A stretch of 64,000 nucleotides of DNA from Dipteris shenzhenensis (Eukaryota; Polypodiophyta; Polypodiopsida; Gleicheniales): NCBI GenBank assembly GCA_047967505.1, contig CM106540.1; one strand, 5' to 3'. Position 1 is the stretch's first letter; every line of letters begins with the position of its first letter. Position numbers and translations under genes: made by a program. Under the pieces are notes generated by a model. The model was not told where the DNA came from. It did not search any database and saw only the letters and a list, made by a program, of their open reading frames with translations. Positions 9,401 through 19,290 of the stretch are shown in pieces.

Positions 9401-10799
9401 TGCCATTGGCACACGATGGGTTTTCAAGGTGAAACGGAAGCCAGATGGCTCCATTGACAGATACAAGGCAAGGCTGGTTGCCAAAGGCTATGCTCACAAA
9501 AAGGGCATAGATTATGAGGAGACTTTTGCTCCTACATTCCGGATGACCACCATCCGATCTGTTATTGCAATGGCTGCACATTTTGAGTGGAATGTTCATC
9601 GGTTAGACATTAAAGTAGCCTTCCTAAATGGAGACTTGTTGGAAAAGGTTTATGTCAAACAACCTCCAGGATTTGAAATTTCAAAAAATGCACTTCAGGT
9701 ATGCAAGCTAAATAAAGCTTTGTATGGGCTGAAACAGGCCCCTCGTGCATGGTATGCCAAGATTCATGCCTTTTTGACCAGCAAGGGGCTGCACAATAGT
9801 CCTACTAAGAGCACCCTCTACATCAAGAAGGATGGGGGGGAAATTTTAGTCATCATTCTTTATGTCGATGACTTACTGCTCACAAGGTCCAATGAAGATA
9901 ATATTGCAGATTTCAAAGCTGATTTGCAGACCAACTTTGACATGTCAGATTTGGGGCTGCTTCACTTTTATTTGGGGATCCAGTTCTCTCAAGAGAGACG
10001 TGGCACTGTTATGTCTCAGTCCAAGTATGTGCAGAAACTCTTGGACAGATTTAACATGCATGATTGTAAGCCCATAGCCACTCCCATGGAGCCGGGGCTG
10101 AAACTTACAATGCACGATGCAGGAGAATCGGTTAATGCCACATTTTACAGTCAGGCTGTTGGATGCCTCATTTATCTTTGCAACACTAGACCTGATATTC
10201 AGTTTGCAGTATCTCAGGTGAGCACGTATATGCACAGCCCAAAAACTATGCATTGGCAGGCAGTTAAGCGCATCTTCCGTTATTTGCAAGGCACAAAGTT
10301 TTTTGGCTTGTTATTTCCCAGGGGGGTAACTTGCAGATGCATGCCTACAGTGATTCAGATTGGGCTGGTGATTATGACACTAGGCAGTCCACTAGTGGCA
10401 ATTGTTTCTTTTTGGGTAAAGCTTGCATTTCCTGGCTGAGCAAGAAATAATCTACAGTGGCTACCTCATCATGTGAAGCTGAGTACAGGGCAGCTTTCAC
10501 AGCAACAGTTGAATGTGTCTGGCTGTGTCGTCTATTTGCTGATCTTCATCTATCATTGGAGGGTTCTCACTAATAGTCAGAGTGCCATTGCAGTGGCAAA
10601 GAATCCAGTGTTTCATGCTCGCACAAAGCACATTGAGGTTCACTATCACTACGTCAGAGAGAAGTTGCATGCAGGAGAGATCAATATGATCTTTGTGTCC
10701 ACACATGACAATGTTGCAGATATTTTCACCAAAGCACTTCCACGTGAAAAGTTTGAGGCATTTCGCAATGCCCTAAACTTATATCCGTTTGGTGATTAA
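6429..10799 (+). pseudogene. copia gag-pol polyprotein, degraded
   Basis: The start is MAQQNQNDFQLGG at 6429. A TGA at 6509 falls where a Trp is expected, a 43-bp duplication at 6814-6899 shifts the frame, and a TGA lies at 8226. Domains in order: gag with the CHYCKKPGHHIAEC knuckle (about 7320-7362); protease WYFDSGAS (about 7632); integrase finger H-x4-H then YEGC, where the first Cys of CxxC has become Tyr; integrase core with QSD, TLRTNRGGEY (catalytic Asp now Asn) and NGKAERKN; RT with DIKVAFLNG and intact YVDDLLL (about 9861); RNase H with SDSDWAGD and SCEAEYRA. A frameshift at the G6 run near 10321, a TAA at 10448 and a second shift near 10560 break the end. NSQSAIAVAKN probably replaces a DNQSAI motif. 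Termination is FGD-TAA. Clearly copia, clearly inactive. Confidence 0.95.
6814..6899 (+). repeat. 43-bp perfect tandem duplication within gag
   Basis: The 43 bases from CATGTATGCAGCCCGGAATG at 6814 are repeated from 6857. Because 43 is not a multiple of three, the gag frame shifts here. The copies appear identical, so this change is younger than much of the other decay. Confidence 0.93.
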
Positions 10800-10825
10800 T
10801 CATCCTTGTACATGACATTGGCACT

Positions 10826-10834
10826 GCAGGGGGG
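10826..10834 (+). other. polypurine tract of the copia element
   Basis: GCAGGGGGG directly precedes the TG of the 3' LTR, the position where plus-strand DNA synthesis is primed. Confidence 0.75.
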
Positions 10835-11099
10835 TGTTAGAATTATAGATATAATTCAGCAGTGACCAATGTAATTTAATAAGCTAGTTAGGGGCACTTT
10901 TCCCTCTTTAAGAGGTTTTTTCTCTTAACCGCAGTTAGTCCACTAACTATGGTTAGTGACTACTAAGGTTTTGTCACTAGGACAAAACCTTATCTCGCTC
11001 CTTCAATTGTAACACTCTTACACTCTTCTATTGCAACTAAGCTCTCAAGCTTTCAAGCTCTCAGCTCACTCTCTTGCTCTCTCTCCACTCACACTCACA
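10835..11099 (+). repeat. copia 3' LTR (265 bp)
   Basis: Same length and ends as the 5' LTR. The differences I see are A/G at AAGA(A/G)G, three C/T in the following pyrimidine run, A/G and GC/AT near TCTC(A/G)CTCC and TTCA(GC/AT)TG, and T/C in AAG(T/C)TCTC. Confidence 0.95.
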
Positions 11100-11100
11100 A

Positions 11101-11965
11101 AAATTCACTATCTTGGCCATGTGATTCCAACGATGGAGTACAGATGGACCCCACAAAGATCAAAGCTATCCAAAAATGGCCTGAGTTGAAAACGGTGCAT
11201 GAAGTATGCAGCTTTTTAGGTCTTCATTCCTACTACACGAGGTTCATCAGACACTTTGCGGATATAGCTGCACCAACTCATGATGTGACCAAGAAGTTTG
11301 CGGTTTTTCGATAGGGAGAGCGGGAAAAGCTAGCCTTCAACACTCTCAAGGAAAAGTTGACAATAGAGCCAATTCTTATTGTCCCGAGCTTGCATAAACT
11401 CTCTGGTGTGGACTGCGATGCATGCGGGGAGTGTGTTAGAGCTTCTCTTCATCAAGACAACCACATTGTGGCCAACGAGAGTCAAAAGCCGTGCAATGCT
11501 GAAAGAGAAATGCTGGTTTATGGGAAAGAGTTATTGGCTGTAATTCAATCTGGGAGCTGATTTTACAGCATTTAAGACAGATCATCAAAATCTCAGATAC
11601 TTTTTGACCCAAACTAAGCTTTTAGAAGAGCACATGAGATGGGAAAATTTCTTGTCCATGCTTCATTTTCACACCGTGCATACTAGGGGAACGCAGAATA
11701 GAGTGGCAAATGCCCTATCAAGAAGGAAGGAATACTACCGAATTTCGAGTAGATCGTGAAGTTCGTCCAAGAAGGCCAATCACCCAAGCCTATGGAAAGG
11801 GAATCTCCTGAAGGATGATCACCTATGTGTTACCCAAGACATGCAAATGCACCTTCTTCCGCAGGCCACCGAGGTATACCCTCAATGACTCGAGCTACAA
11901 AAAGGTACTTTTTTGCGCCTGAAATGCGGTGGGACATCCACAAGTTTGTAATTGAATGTACTCTG
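11101..11965 (+). pseudogene. Ty3/gypsy pol, right part, after the copia insertion
   Basis: This continues the frame broken at 5008. HYLGHVI is followed by the RT connection VHEVCSFLGLHSYYTRFIR, then RNase H: VDCDACGECVRASLHQ, YGKELLAVI and DHQNLRYFLTQTKL, with VANALSRR near 11705. After a deletion the integrase finger appears as GHRGIPSMT...KRYFFAPEMRWDIHKFV...C, ending near 11965. The same blocks occur in better order in the chromovirus at 43-52 kb, so both belong to related gypsy lineages. Multiple frameshifts and in-frame stops are present. The trace stops abruptly before the integrase catalytic core. Confidence 0.85.
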
Positions 11966-12396
11966 AGGGCCTGATGGAGGAGCGACAGGTGCACCCTCCA
12001 AAGGTGAAGGGCAACCTGCAAGTGACTGATCCTGAGAGTGGATAATTTCTTGCGCTCTCTTCCCACTGGCCCGCCGTCTTGGGCTCTTTGCAGCCCACTT
12101 GCTCAGTTTTCTTTTCCTTTTTTCCACCTTGGTCCACTTTCCTTCGGAGGGCTCCACCCACGGCATCTCGGACTCCTGCTTGCTACTACTGCTTGTGGGG
12201 CTACTGGGTCCTATTCGCCTAGGGTTCCCTCTACTGACTCTGACCAACGGAGGGGGGGAGCTCGACTCTGACCTCTAGTGCAGTCCCTCGCTCGGTGGCC
12301 CATTTGCCTACAACGAAGACTCTGTCCCAATAACCCAAAAACGTCTAATCTCTGTCGGAGTGTTTCCCCCTCAAGAGTCTCTAAGAGAATCACCAC
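11890..12396 (-). pseudogene. possible ORF1/gag-like fragment with a defective zinc knuckle
   Basis: On the minus strand 12396-12211 reads SLRCRQMGHRARDCT, a zinc knuckle whose first Cys is replaced by Ser. In the adjoining frame (12247-11882) a Ser/Lys-rich tail follows, with PWVEPSEGKWTKVEKRKRK and KSPRRRASGKRAQEII. A knuckle followed by a W/K-rich basic tail is typical of plant LINE ORF1 proteins. Nothing upstream confirms it, and the 3' part overlaps the end of the gypsy trace. A retrotransposon gag is the alternative. Confidence 0.35.
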
Positions 12397-12399
12397 CAG

Positions 12400-13328
12400 A
12401 AGAACTTTGGGTTCTCTACGACCATCCTGAGCCGAGGGACACCATCATCTGCCACTACAAAATCCGTGGACTCCGACCAAAAGCCCACATCTGCTCCAGA
12501 AATCTCGAACCAAAAGGCAGCTTCCAGCCCAGCCTAAGCAAGGCAAGGAAGCTCAAGAAAGACCCCAGCGCTTCCAAGACCCTTGTAACGGGCGCGGAGC
12601 AGCCTCGAATTGCTTGTGATCTGACTGCGGGTTGTGCTCCGGCCACCTGGAGGTACAGAAACTGCTCCACGGGGCAGCGCCTAAGTCCCACGGCTGCTAC
12701 ACAAGGGCGGGCTGGAGCAGCGGCTCCATGCGAAGCAAAGGTGCAGGCTTCCAAAGGCTAAGACAAGACTGGAGCAGTGTGGAAGCACGCACTACTAGCT
12801 GCAGGCGGGGAGCAAGGACAACGGTGCGAGAGGCAGGTTGAAGCGCGGGGGGGAGCAGGGAGCTTGGCAGGAAGCTGTGCAATGACATACAATATGTTTC
12901 CCACTCATATAACCTACTTGTCGATGTGTCCAATTATTTTCTTGATGCGCTCTCTATTAAATACACACAAGAGTAGCATCTTATATAAAATGTCACTAGA
13001 AAAACTTAAGAAACAAAGCTTCTTTAGAACATTAAGAATGGGGAGACTAAAAAACAAAGGCCTCATGAGAATAAACTGCCGCTCATTCTTTTATCCACAG
13101 TACAACAGAGTATATGCAATTTACACACCATTGTGCTACTGTAGATTGTCCATTCTGGCTTTACCTTCTTTTTCTTCTCCTCCTCTTTCTGTCTCTTTTC
13201 CTCCTCCTTCTGTTGCTGTTTCTGTGCCTTCTTCAAAGCACTATAACAAAACCACCCCAAAAAAAAAAAAACTAAGGTTAACTTGCCTACAACGTCCAAA
13301 AGAGCCACAAAGAAGACATACTATATTT
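12400..13328. other. unassigned, GC-richer then AT-rich stretch
   Basis: 12400-12870 is GC-rich with GGAGCA/GGCTGG words and overlapping open frames on both strands that I do not recognise. 12880-13328 is AT-rich with pyrimidine tracts (13155-13215) and an A11 run near 13259. No gene is supported. Confidence 0.5.
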
Positions 13329-13375
13329 TATATATATATATATATATATAATCCTCGTGCCAAAAAAAAAAAAAA
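13329..13375. repeat. (TA)n microsatellite and A-rich run
   Basis: TA repeats at 13329-13351 are followed by an A14 tract interrupted by G. Confidence 0.9.
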
Positions 13376-13380
13376 AGAAA

Positions 13381-13496
13381 TTGGTCAAAGACCATTTTTT
13401 AATCAACTTTTACCAAATTGGAATGTAAGTACTCTCAATTGGTCAAAGACCGTTTTTTAATCAATTTTTACCAAATCGGAATGTAAGTACTCTCAA
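13381..13496. repeat. 58-bp tandem duplication
   Basis: TTGGTCAAAGACC begins at 13381 and again at 13439. Both copies end GTAAGTACTCTCAA, and they differ by about three substitutions. Confidence 0.93.
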
Positions 13497-13499
13497 AAT

Positions 13500-14640
13500 A
13501 AGTTACCTTGAAGCAAGGAGTGCTTACCTTCATAGTTTGGCAACAAAACATTTCAATTAATAATTTTTCTGTTACAAAGAAGAGCAAATTTCAGAAAAAC
13601 TTTCATGAGAGTACAATTAATCCAAACCTACAAGCAAGGCAGCCTTGCCGTTAAGGGCCCAAAAGCTTTTAATTCAACATTGTAAATGTGTCTCAACATC
13701 TCTGAGCTTACTTGCATAATTTAATGCTTGCAATACATTGTACTTAATCTTGAGCTTGCACAAGGTCAATTTTCAGAAGGGGATATTGACGATGGCACAT
13801 GGCTTGCTACTTCATATTTGCTGTCAGCGAGCTGCTGTGCTCTGCCAGAAGCAGAGGCCATAGAGGTTCAGCAGAATGCAAGTACAGAAGCTCCCCTTCA
13901 CAAGGTGGGGAGCAGAATAAGAAGGCCCCGACTACCCATCATGTTGAGGGATGCTTGGACCAGGAACAGGAAGGTGCCAAAGGTGGTGGTTAGTGAGGAG
14001 TGATCCCAGGGCCAGCTCGGTGGGAAGAAAGAGGGAGCAGCGCTGCAATTGATACCTCAAATGAAATTTTCAATTCCAACAAGAGCAGGATTTGAGGGAG
14101 TAGAATGTTGGTCAATGCCCCACTTCTGAGACCCGCATGAGGACCTGGGGCCAAGACATCTGCACTAGGAATGGGTCCAAAGGCTGCCATTGTGCACAAG
14201 ATGTGAAGCCACGTAGGAGTGGAGAGGGCAGCCAAATTGGCTGCTGATGCGCAGCACCATGCCGTCCATGATGCACAGCCATGTGGGCACCAATAAAGGC
14301 ACCACATGGGCTGCATAGAATGCCCAGACAAGTGGGCTGGGTGTCCCTGGTAAAGGGCAGGCTAAGGGCTAAATGTGCAGTCATGTGGGCCATTTACGCA
14401 CCTAGAACTCGTTGGACAAGCTAAAGCAAGTCGGCCATTCATACACAGGTCAGTGGGCCCAAAGTAGGTCGGCCACAGACTGGGTCAGCCAGTTTAGAGT
14501 AGGGGCAGACTAGCCTCCACCCTCTATGAGAGAAGGCCTATGGCTTCATTCTCCACAACCAGCAATGCCACTGAAGCTCATTGTGAGAGCAAAAAGCAGC
14601 AGCAGGGAGACTGTTTGTAGGGGCAGCAAGTGCCGACACA
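13500..14640. other. no recognisable gene
   Basis: A plus-strand frame at 13728-14003 (91 codons) and overlapping minus-strand frames at 13990-14393 are open but match nothing I know and lack clear gene context. The stretch 14200-14500 is rich in CATGTGGGC/GGGCC words and may be an old LTR. Confidence 0.4.
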
Positions 14641-14885
14641 TCAAGGGTACCAAATTTGTCGTATTTGAAGCCTGATATTACATGTCACTTTTGGTTGTTT
14701 ACTTGGCTATACACTCTCTTCAGGATCTGTGTGCACACATCTTTTATAGGAGTGTTGTATTATCCTGGTACTATTCCGCTATTGAGATTAGGCAGTAGCA
14801 AGCTAGCTTAACATGGTATCATAGCTTTATCTGGTGCATGCTTAGGTTTCCTCACATGGTATCAATGCCAAGAAAATAAGATCCG
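14640..14885 (+). repeat. possible LTR end with a decayed Met-tRNA primer site
   Basis: AGCTTAACA is followed at 14814 by TGGTATCATAGC, one base off the standard TGGTATCAGAGC primer site. A second CATGGTATCAATGCC occurs about 45 bp later. Before it lies a T-rich stretch, as in an LTR. No upstream LTR boundary or downstream gag is identified. Confidence 0.35.
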
Positions 14886-16429
14886 AAGAAGTCGGGGTTT
14901 TCAGGAACCCATCAATGAGCTATTCCAACATTGTAGTCTCGCGTCATTCAGGACATCTCTACCTACATCAGCGTCTCTTCGATATTACATACGTGAAAAT
15001 CCCATAGCCACTGCAACCGGTCTTTTAACTTAGTTCACATAGACCCAAAAATAAATGTCCATAACTTCAATTATTATTTAAGTTTTAGAAGGCTCTCTCT
15101 CCTGCTAGAAATGAGAAAAACACTAAAAACGTTACGGGAATAGAACAATCATTGCGATGAAGACCTACTTCTTGCTGATGGTCGGTCCATCGACAGCAGG
15201 AGGCGGAGGAGCGGGCGATGGGAAAGAGGTCGGCTGAGCTATAGGGCCATCGTCGTTACAAGGGTCGGAAGAGGCCCGGGCAGAATCCCCCATTGATGGC
15301 AGGCCAAAGTGTGCGCGAGAACTTGAACAACAACGAGTAACCTTGTTGATGGGAAGGGAGGGAGGAAAGCTTTGATAAAAACTGCAAAAAACACAGAAGC
15401 CAGCGATCCCGTTAAAATCAATAGCAATGTCATGTGCAACATGTTGAACACCAAGCTTGCAAAATCGACCGTCGTCAAAAGATTGGTCCGTCGTTGGTCG
15501 GAATCGCATACTAAACCCAAAACCCTGGCAATGCTGCACCTATAAATCCCTTCCAAGGAATACCTTCAAAGCAGAGAGGGAATCCAGACCAGCAAGATCA
15601 AACTCCAATCCTACATAACACTATCGAAGCTTCACATTCATATATACACAACCTTAGGTTTAATGTAATGTTAACTCCATTTTTTTCGATTTCAAGTCCA
15701 AATTTTAAATTAAAAGATGGGTTTTTGGCATGCCTAAGTGCATCCAAACAAACCCACATGTTAGAACATCATAGATTTGTGAGGGAAAACAGGTAATGCA
15801 TGTGCACCCCAGCTTGTTATAGCTTATACCAAAGGCCAAGACAACCTACCAGATTCTAAAGTAATCATTGCAATTTATAGATATAAACTAAGGGGGGTAT
15901 ACGCCACAAACAGAAATATATTTTGCAACCAAAATAATTGATGACCAAACTAGTGCTTCAAATTGTTGTGTTTCCTAACAGTGAAATTAGTTTATTTTTC
16001 TAGTAGTTAAATTAGTTTGGTTTTAATTTCTGGGCTGGTTTGAGTCATGCTTAGCCTTTCTCCATCTATGGAGATTATGCAAGTGCCTTACATGAATGCT
16101 CCTAACTTGAGAGGGGATTTAAAAGATTCTCCTAATCTAAGAGTGAGGTTGTCCCATCTCCTTTGGCACGCCTAGTGAAATTTTCACCTTGTTTAATTTG
16201 TACATTTTGAGGCCATTTCAGTTATATTTCAATGAAAAAAATTGAAAAAAACCTCTAAATTTCAAAGTCAGAGGGTTTTGTATCGATTTGGGAAAATTAT
16301 TTTTGTCTCAACACTGATGGAAGCATGGGAGAGAAGGAGCCACGCAGGAGTGAGGCAAGGGAGGATGGAGCAATTTAGCTATTAACTTAGGTTAAAGGCC
16401 CTTTTAATGAATTCGAAGGCGACTAATGA

Positions 16430-16435
<6 letters not shown>
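14886..16435. other. no recognisable gene
   Basis: Two overlapping minus-strand frames (15556-15165) run through GC-richer sequence. One ends with a Pro/Ala-rich tail (PSPAPPPPAVDGP), but I do not recognise the protein and see no supporting splice or promoter signals. The rest is AT-rich. Confidence 0.4.

Positions 16436-16490
<55 letters not shown>
16436..16490. repeat. (CT)n microsatellite
   Basis: About 27 uninterrupted CT units. Confidence 0.98.
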
Positions 16491-16492
<2 letters not shown>

Positions 16493-16718
16493 GCTTTCTT
16501 GTTTGAATCTTGCTTACCATTATTGGCAATCATTCCTCTTATGCTCTTGAAACTTCCTTCTAACAAAAACTAGGATGCAGTAGGCCGCCTAAGGGGAAAG
16601 ACATGATGAATTATGAAATTTATAATAACTCAATTTAAATTAACAATGTTTTAAATTAAAATAAAAAAAGTAAGCTGAGAATATCAGAATTGTATGCCTT
16701 TTGCTTATTTGCATTTAA

Positions 16719-16925
16719 AAAGCAAAGATATGCTTTTACCCGTGAGTTTTTACTCTATTTGAATAAAACCTTCATAATTGACATTTGAAAAGCAAAGACA
16801 TGCTTTTACTCACGAGCTTTTATGCTATTTGAAAAAAACCTTCATGATTGACATTAATTAAAATCAATCTAAGGGCTCATATTTATAAGGGCTAAAATCA
16901 ATCTAGGGGCTCATATTCGTTACAC
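16719..16925. repeat. 70-bp tandem duplication followed by a ~36-bp duplication
   Basis: AAAGCAAAGA(T/C)ATGCTTTTA recurs with a 70-bp period (16721 and 16791). Directly after it, AAAATCAATCTA(A/G)GGGCTCA is present twice (about 16859 and 16894). Confidence 0.9.
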
Positions 16926-18819
16926 GTGACTCAAGGAGATCGAAGAAAACCGAAGAATATGATTTCTGTAAGTTTTGAAAGTCAAGAAAGAAAAATACCT
17001 TTCTATAAACTAAGCAGGCAATAGTAAGTCCGAGCAAATGTCGTGTGTGTTTAAGCATTCCCTTCTTGCGAGTACCTCAACACAGAAACATATAAGAATT
17101 TAGAATATGCAAAAGCAAAGTTCAACAAATAAAGTGAAATTTAAAACATATATATACATATATATAATATACTTTATATAACCACACATAGTGTAGGCGA
17201 GGAGGCAGCGCACTTCCTTCCCTAAAGAGTTATAATCCGAGGGAACGGGCCCTTTCTCATGCGTCGAGATTAGAATCGTCGAGAATATTAGTGCCGAGAT
17301 TGAGTATCGCGAATATGTATCTCAATGGGCGTGTTTGTATTCCAAGTTGAACATCCAAATTCGTGTACACACCAAGTATGTACGTTTGCTTCAATTTCTG
17401 GAAAGATGCCAAAAACACATCTAAAATGGAAACAATATTAGAATATGGTATTATTAAACAACAAATCATTAGTTTAGCTTTTATCAAAATTTTATATATA
17501 AATTGCTACATGTAGTGTGTTGGAATGTAAACGACATTTCCAAGGCAAGGTCATAAACATGTGTGTCTCTCAATCAAAATCACCAATTCTGATATGAACT
17601 AATCTTGCTTGAGTCTCCACTATGTTCCATGGTTTGATGTACATGTGGAGCACTCCAAACTATTCAAGTGTTCCATGCCCCTTGAAATTTACAAGAGGAG
17701 GAAAGGGCCTTGTTTTTCTCTACGTATCTACTTTCTCTTTTTTTAAATATTTTCTACAAGATCACGGCTCATGCCAAAAGACAAAGTTCTCATTACAAAT
17801 GGGTGTCTCAAACAAGATAGCAGAGATCACCTAAAAAGCGGATTGTTCATAAACAACAATCGATGAGGCTTTAGCCTGTGGCTCATTGAAACTAGCTCTG
17901 CAAAAAACAATAGAGGGAGGAAGATTAAAGATCGTGTAAGCATGAAGCTCCCACCCTCCATCTCTGTCGCTTTTTCAACACACCATCCCAACTGCATATC
18001 CTTCGTGCTTCCCAATTCGCTTGTTACCTCATCGAAGTTTCCTCCAATTCCTCTGATTTCATCACTTTCTCGTCTAATCTGTGCAATCACACCATGAAAT
18101 TATCCGCATCAGAATGATGAATCACGTCTTTCCCTTGATCGATTGTCATGTGAGCGCTCCGCTAGCAAAATCAATCTTATGATTCAATTCCGTAAGCTTG
18201 TGTGACTGTCATCTCTCCCATCTATCGCACAAGATAATATTCATTCACCAAGCGGCAACAATATGTGACTTTGCAAGATGGCTATGCAACCCCGGTTGCT
18301 TTGGCTTTGAATAGCTTCACTTTTCACCAGCTGAAAACAATTTGAGGGAGGCAGGGATCCAGGTCTAGTAATATAATTTCTCCTAAGCAGCACAATAATG
18401 AATTTTTCTTGATCTTAAAGTCATATAACTCTTCTGTGACATAGTTTTTGGCAGGGAAACTATCCCATATGGCATCAAAATAGGCAGCAACATCTAATCA
18501 CCAGGCATGAAAGGATCTCACATGAAGAGCCAAATTTTCCACAAAGTGTCTTCCTCGATCACTATGTTTCTATTGGACTTCTCTACCTTACGTCCTCAAT
18601 CTACAACCACTTGTCCCCAAACTTTTTACCCTTCTGGCCTTCTTCATGAGTGAGGCTCCCATCGCCCTTGCTCTCAATTTTGAAAGCTCTTGCTGCACTT
18701 ATATGCAAATTGCCAAATGTCCCCTATCCTTACTATCCTGATCCAAGCTTTGTCAACCTACTCTAACCTCTACTAGGACACATTGCATGCCCTATAACTG
18801 GGCCCTGATAGCCCTTGTT
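16926..18819. other. no recognisable gene
   Basis: AT-rich sequence with only short frames on either strand. ATATATAC-type simple sequence lies at about 17148-17172. Confidence 0.5.
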
Positions 18820-19290
18820 ATAGGCATGTTCCACCATACAATTCATGTTTGATACTTCTGAAACTCAATGTAATGGACTATCTTGTTTCAATGTTTTTAT
18901 ATAGTTTCATGTGACTAACACATAGAGGTATGGTATAAGCATATTGATGCACAATGTTATGGCAATTATGTGCCATGCATGGTTGAAGCTGGAAAAATGT
19001 GCATGTGCCACCATACAAGTGATGTCCAATCCTTATGAAAATTTATCATTTTAAGGACCTTAAAATCTTGAAGTTGTTTGCAAATTTTTATGACCATGAA
19101 ACACATAGAGGTACGGTGTATAAGCATATTGTGCACAATGCTTTGATAGTTATGTACCATGAGTGTACCATACATGGTTGAAAATGAGAAAGTTTGCATG
19201 TCCACCATACAAATCATGTACAATTCTTATAAAACTTTGTGAGTATAAGATTTGTTTAATTTGAAGTTCTTTCAAAATTCATGACCATCA
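18820..19290. repeat. diverged tandem repeat, unit about 183 bp, ~2.5 copies
   Basis: CATAGAGGTA(T/C)GGT..AAGCATATTG occurs at 18921 and 19104 (period 183). The linked motifs GCATG(T)..CCACCATACAA occur three times (about 18823, 19002 and 19197). Copies are roughly 70-80% alike by eye, with small indels. Confidence 0.85.

Larger units (their letters stand above)
5009..11099 (+). mobile_element. Ty1/copia LTR retrotransposon, complete but defective, 6.1 kb
   Basis: The full structure is present: a 265-bp 5' LTR starting TGTTAG and ending CACA, an initiator-Met primer site, a ~1.15 kb leader, a gag-pol region in the order gag, protease, integrase, RT, RNase H (integrase before RT defines copia), a G-rich polypurine tract and a 265-bp 3' LTR. 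Comparing the LTRs base by base I count 8 differences (about 3%), all transitions, so the insertion is not recent but not ancient. It sits inside a gypsy RT gene with an AAAAT duplication. Gag-pol carries stops, frameshifts and altered catalytic residues, so the element cannot move by itself. Confidence 0.97.

Noticed and set aside
10321-10340. Programmed -1 frameshift at the G6 run in copia RNase H
   Set aside because: Copia pol is a single frame here, there are nearby stops, and a second compensating shift follows. A simple indel is more likely.
13728-14003. 91-codon plus frame
   Set aside because: Ordinary composition but no motif, no homologue that I recognise and no promoter or splice context.
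15165-15556. Overlapping minus frames with a Pro-rich end
   Set aside because: Considered as a first exon; no splice donor after the frame and no recognisable domain, so not called as a gene.
18900-19290. Possible tandem-repeat CRISPR-like array
   Set aside because: The units are ~183 bp and diverged, with no conserved short repeat and variable spacers, and the DNA is a plant nuclear genome.
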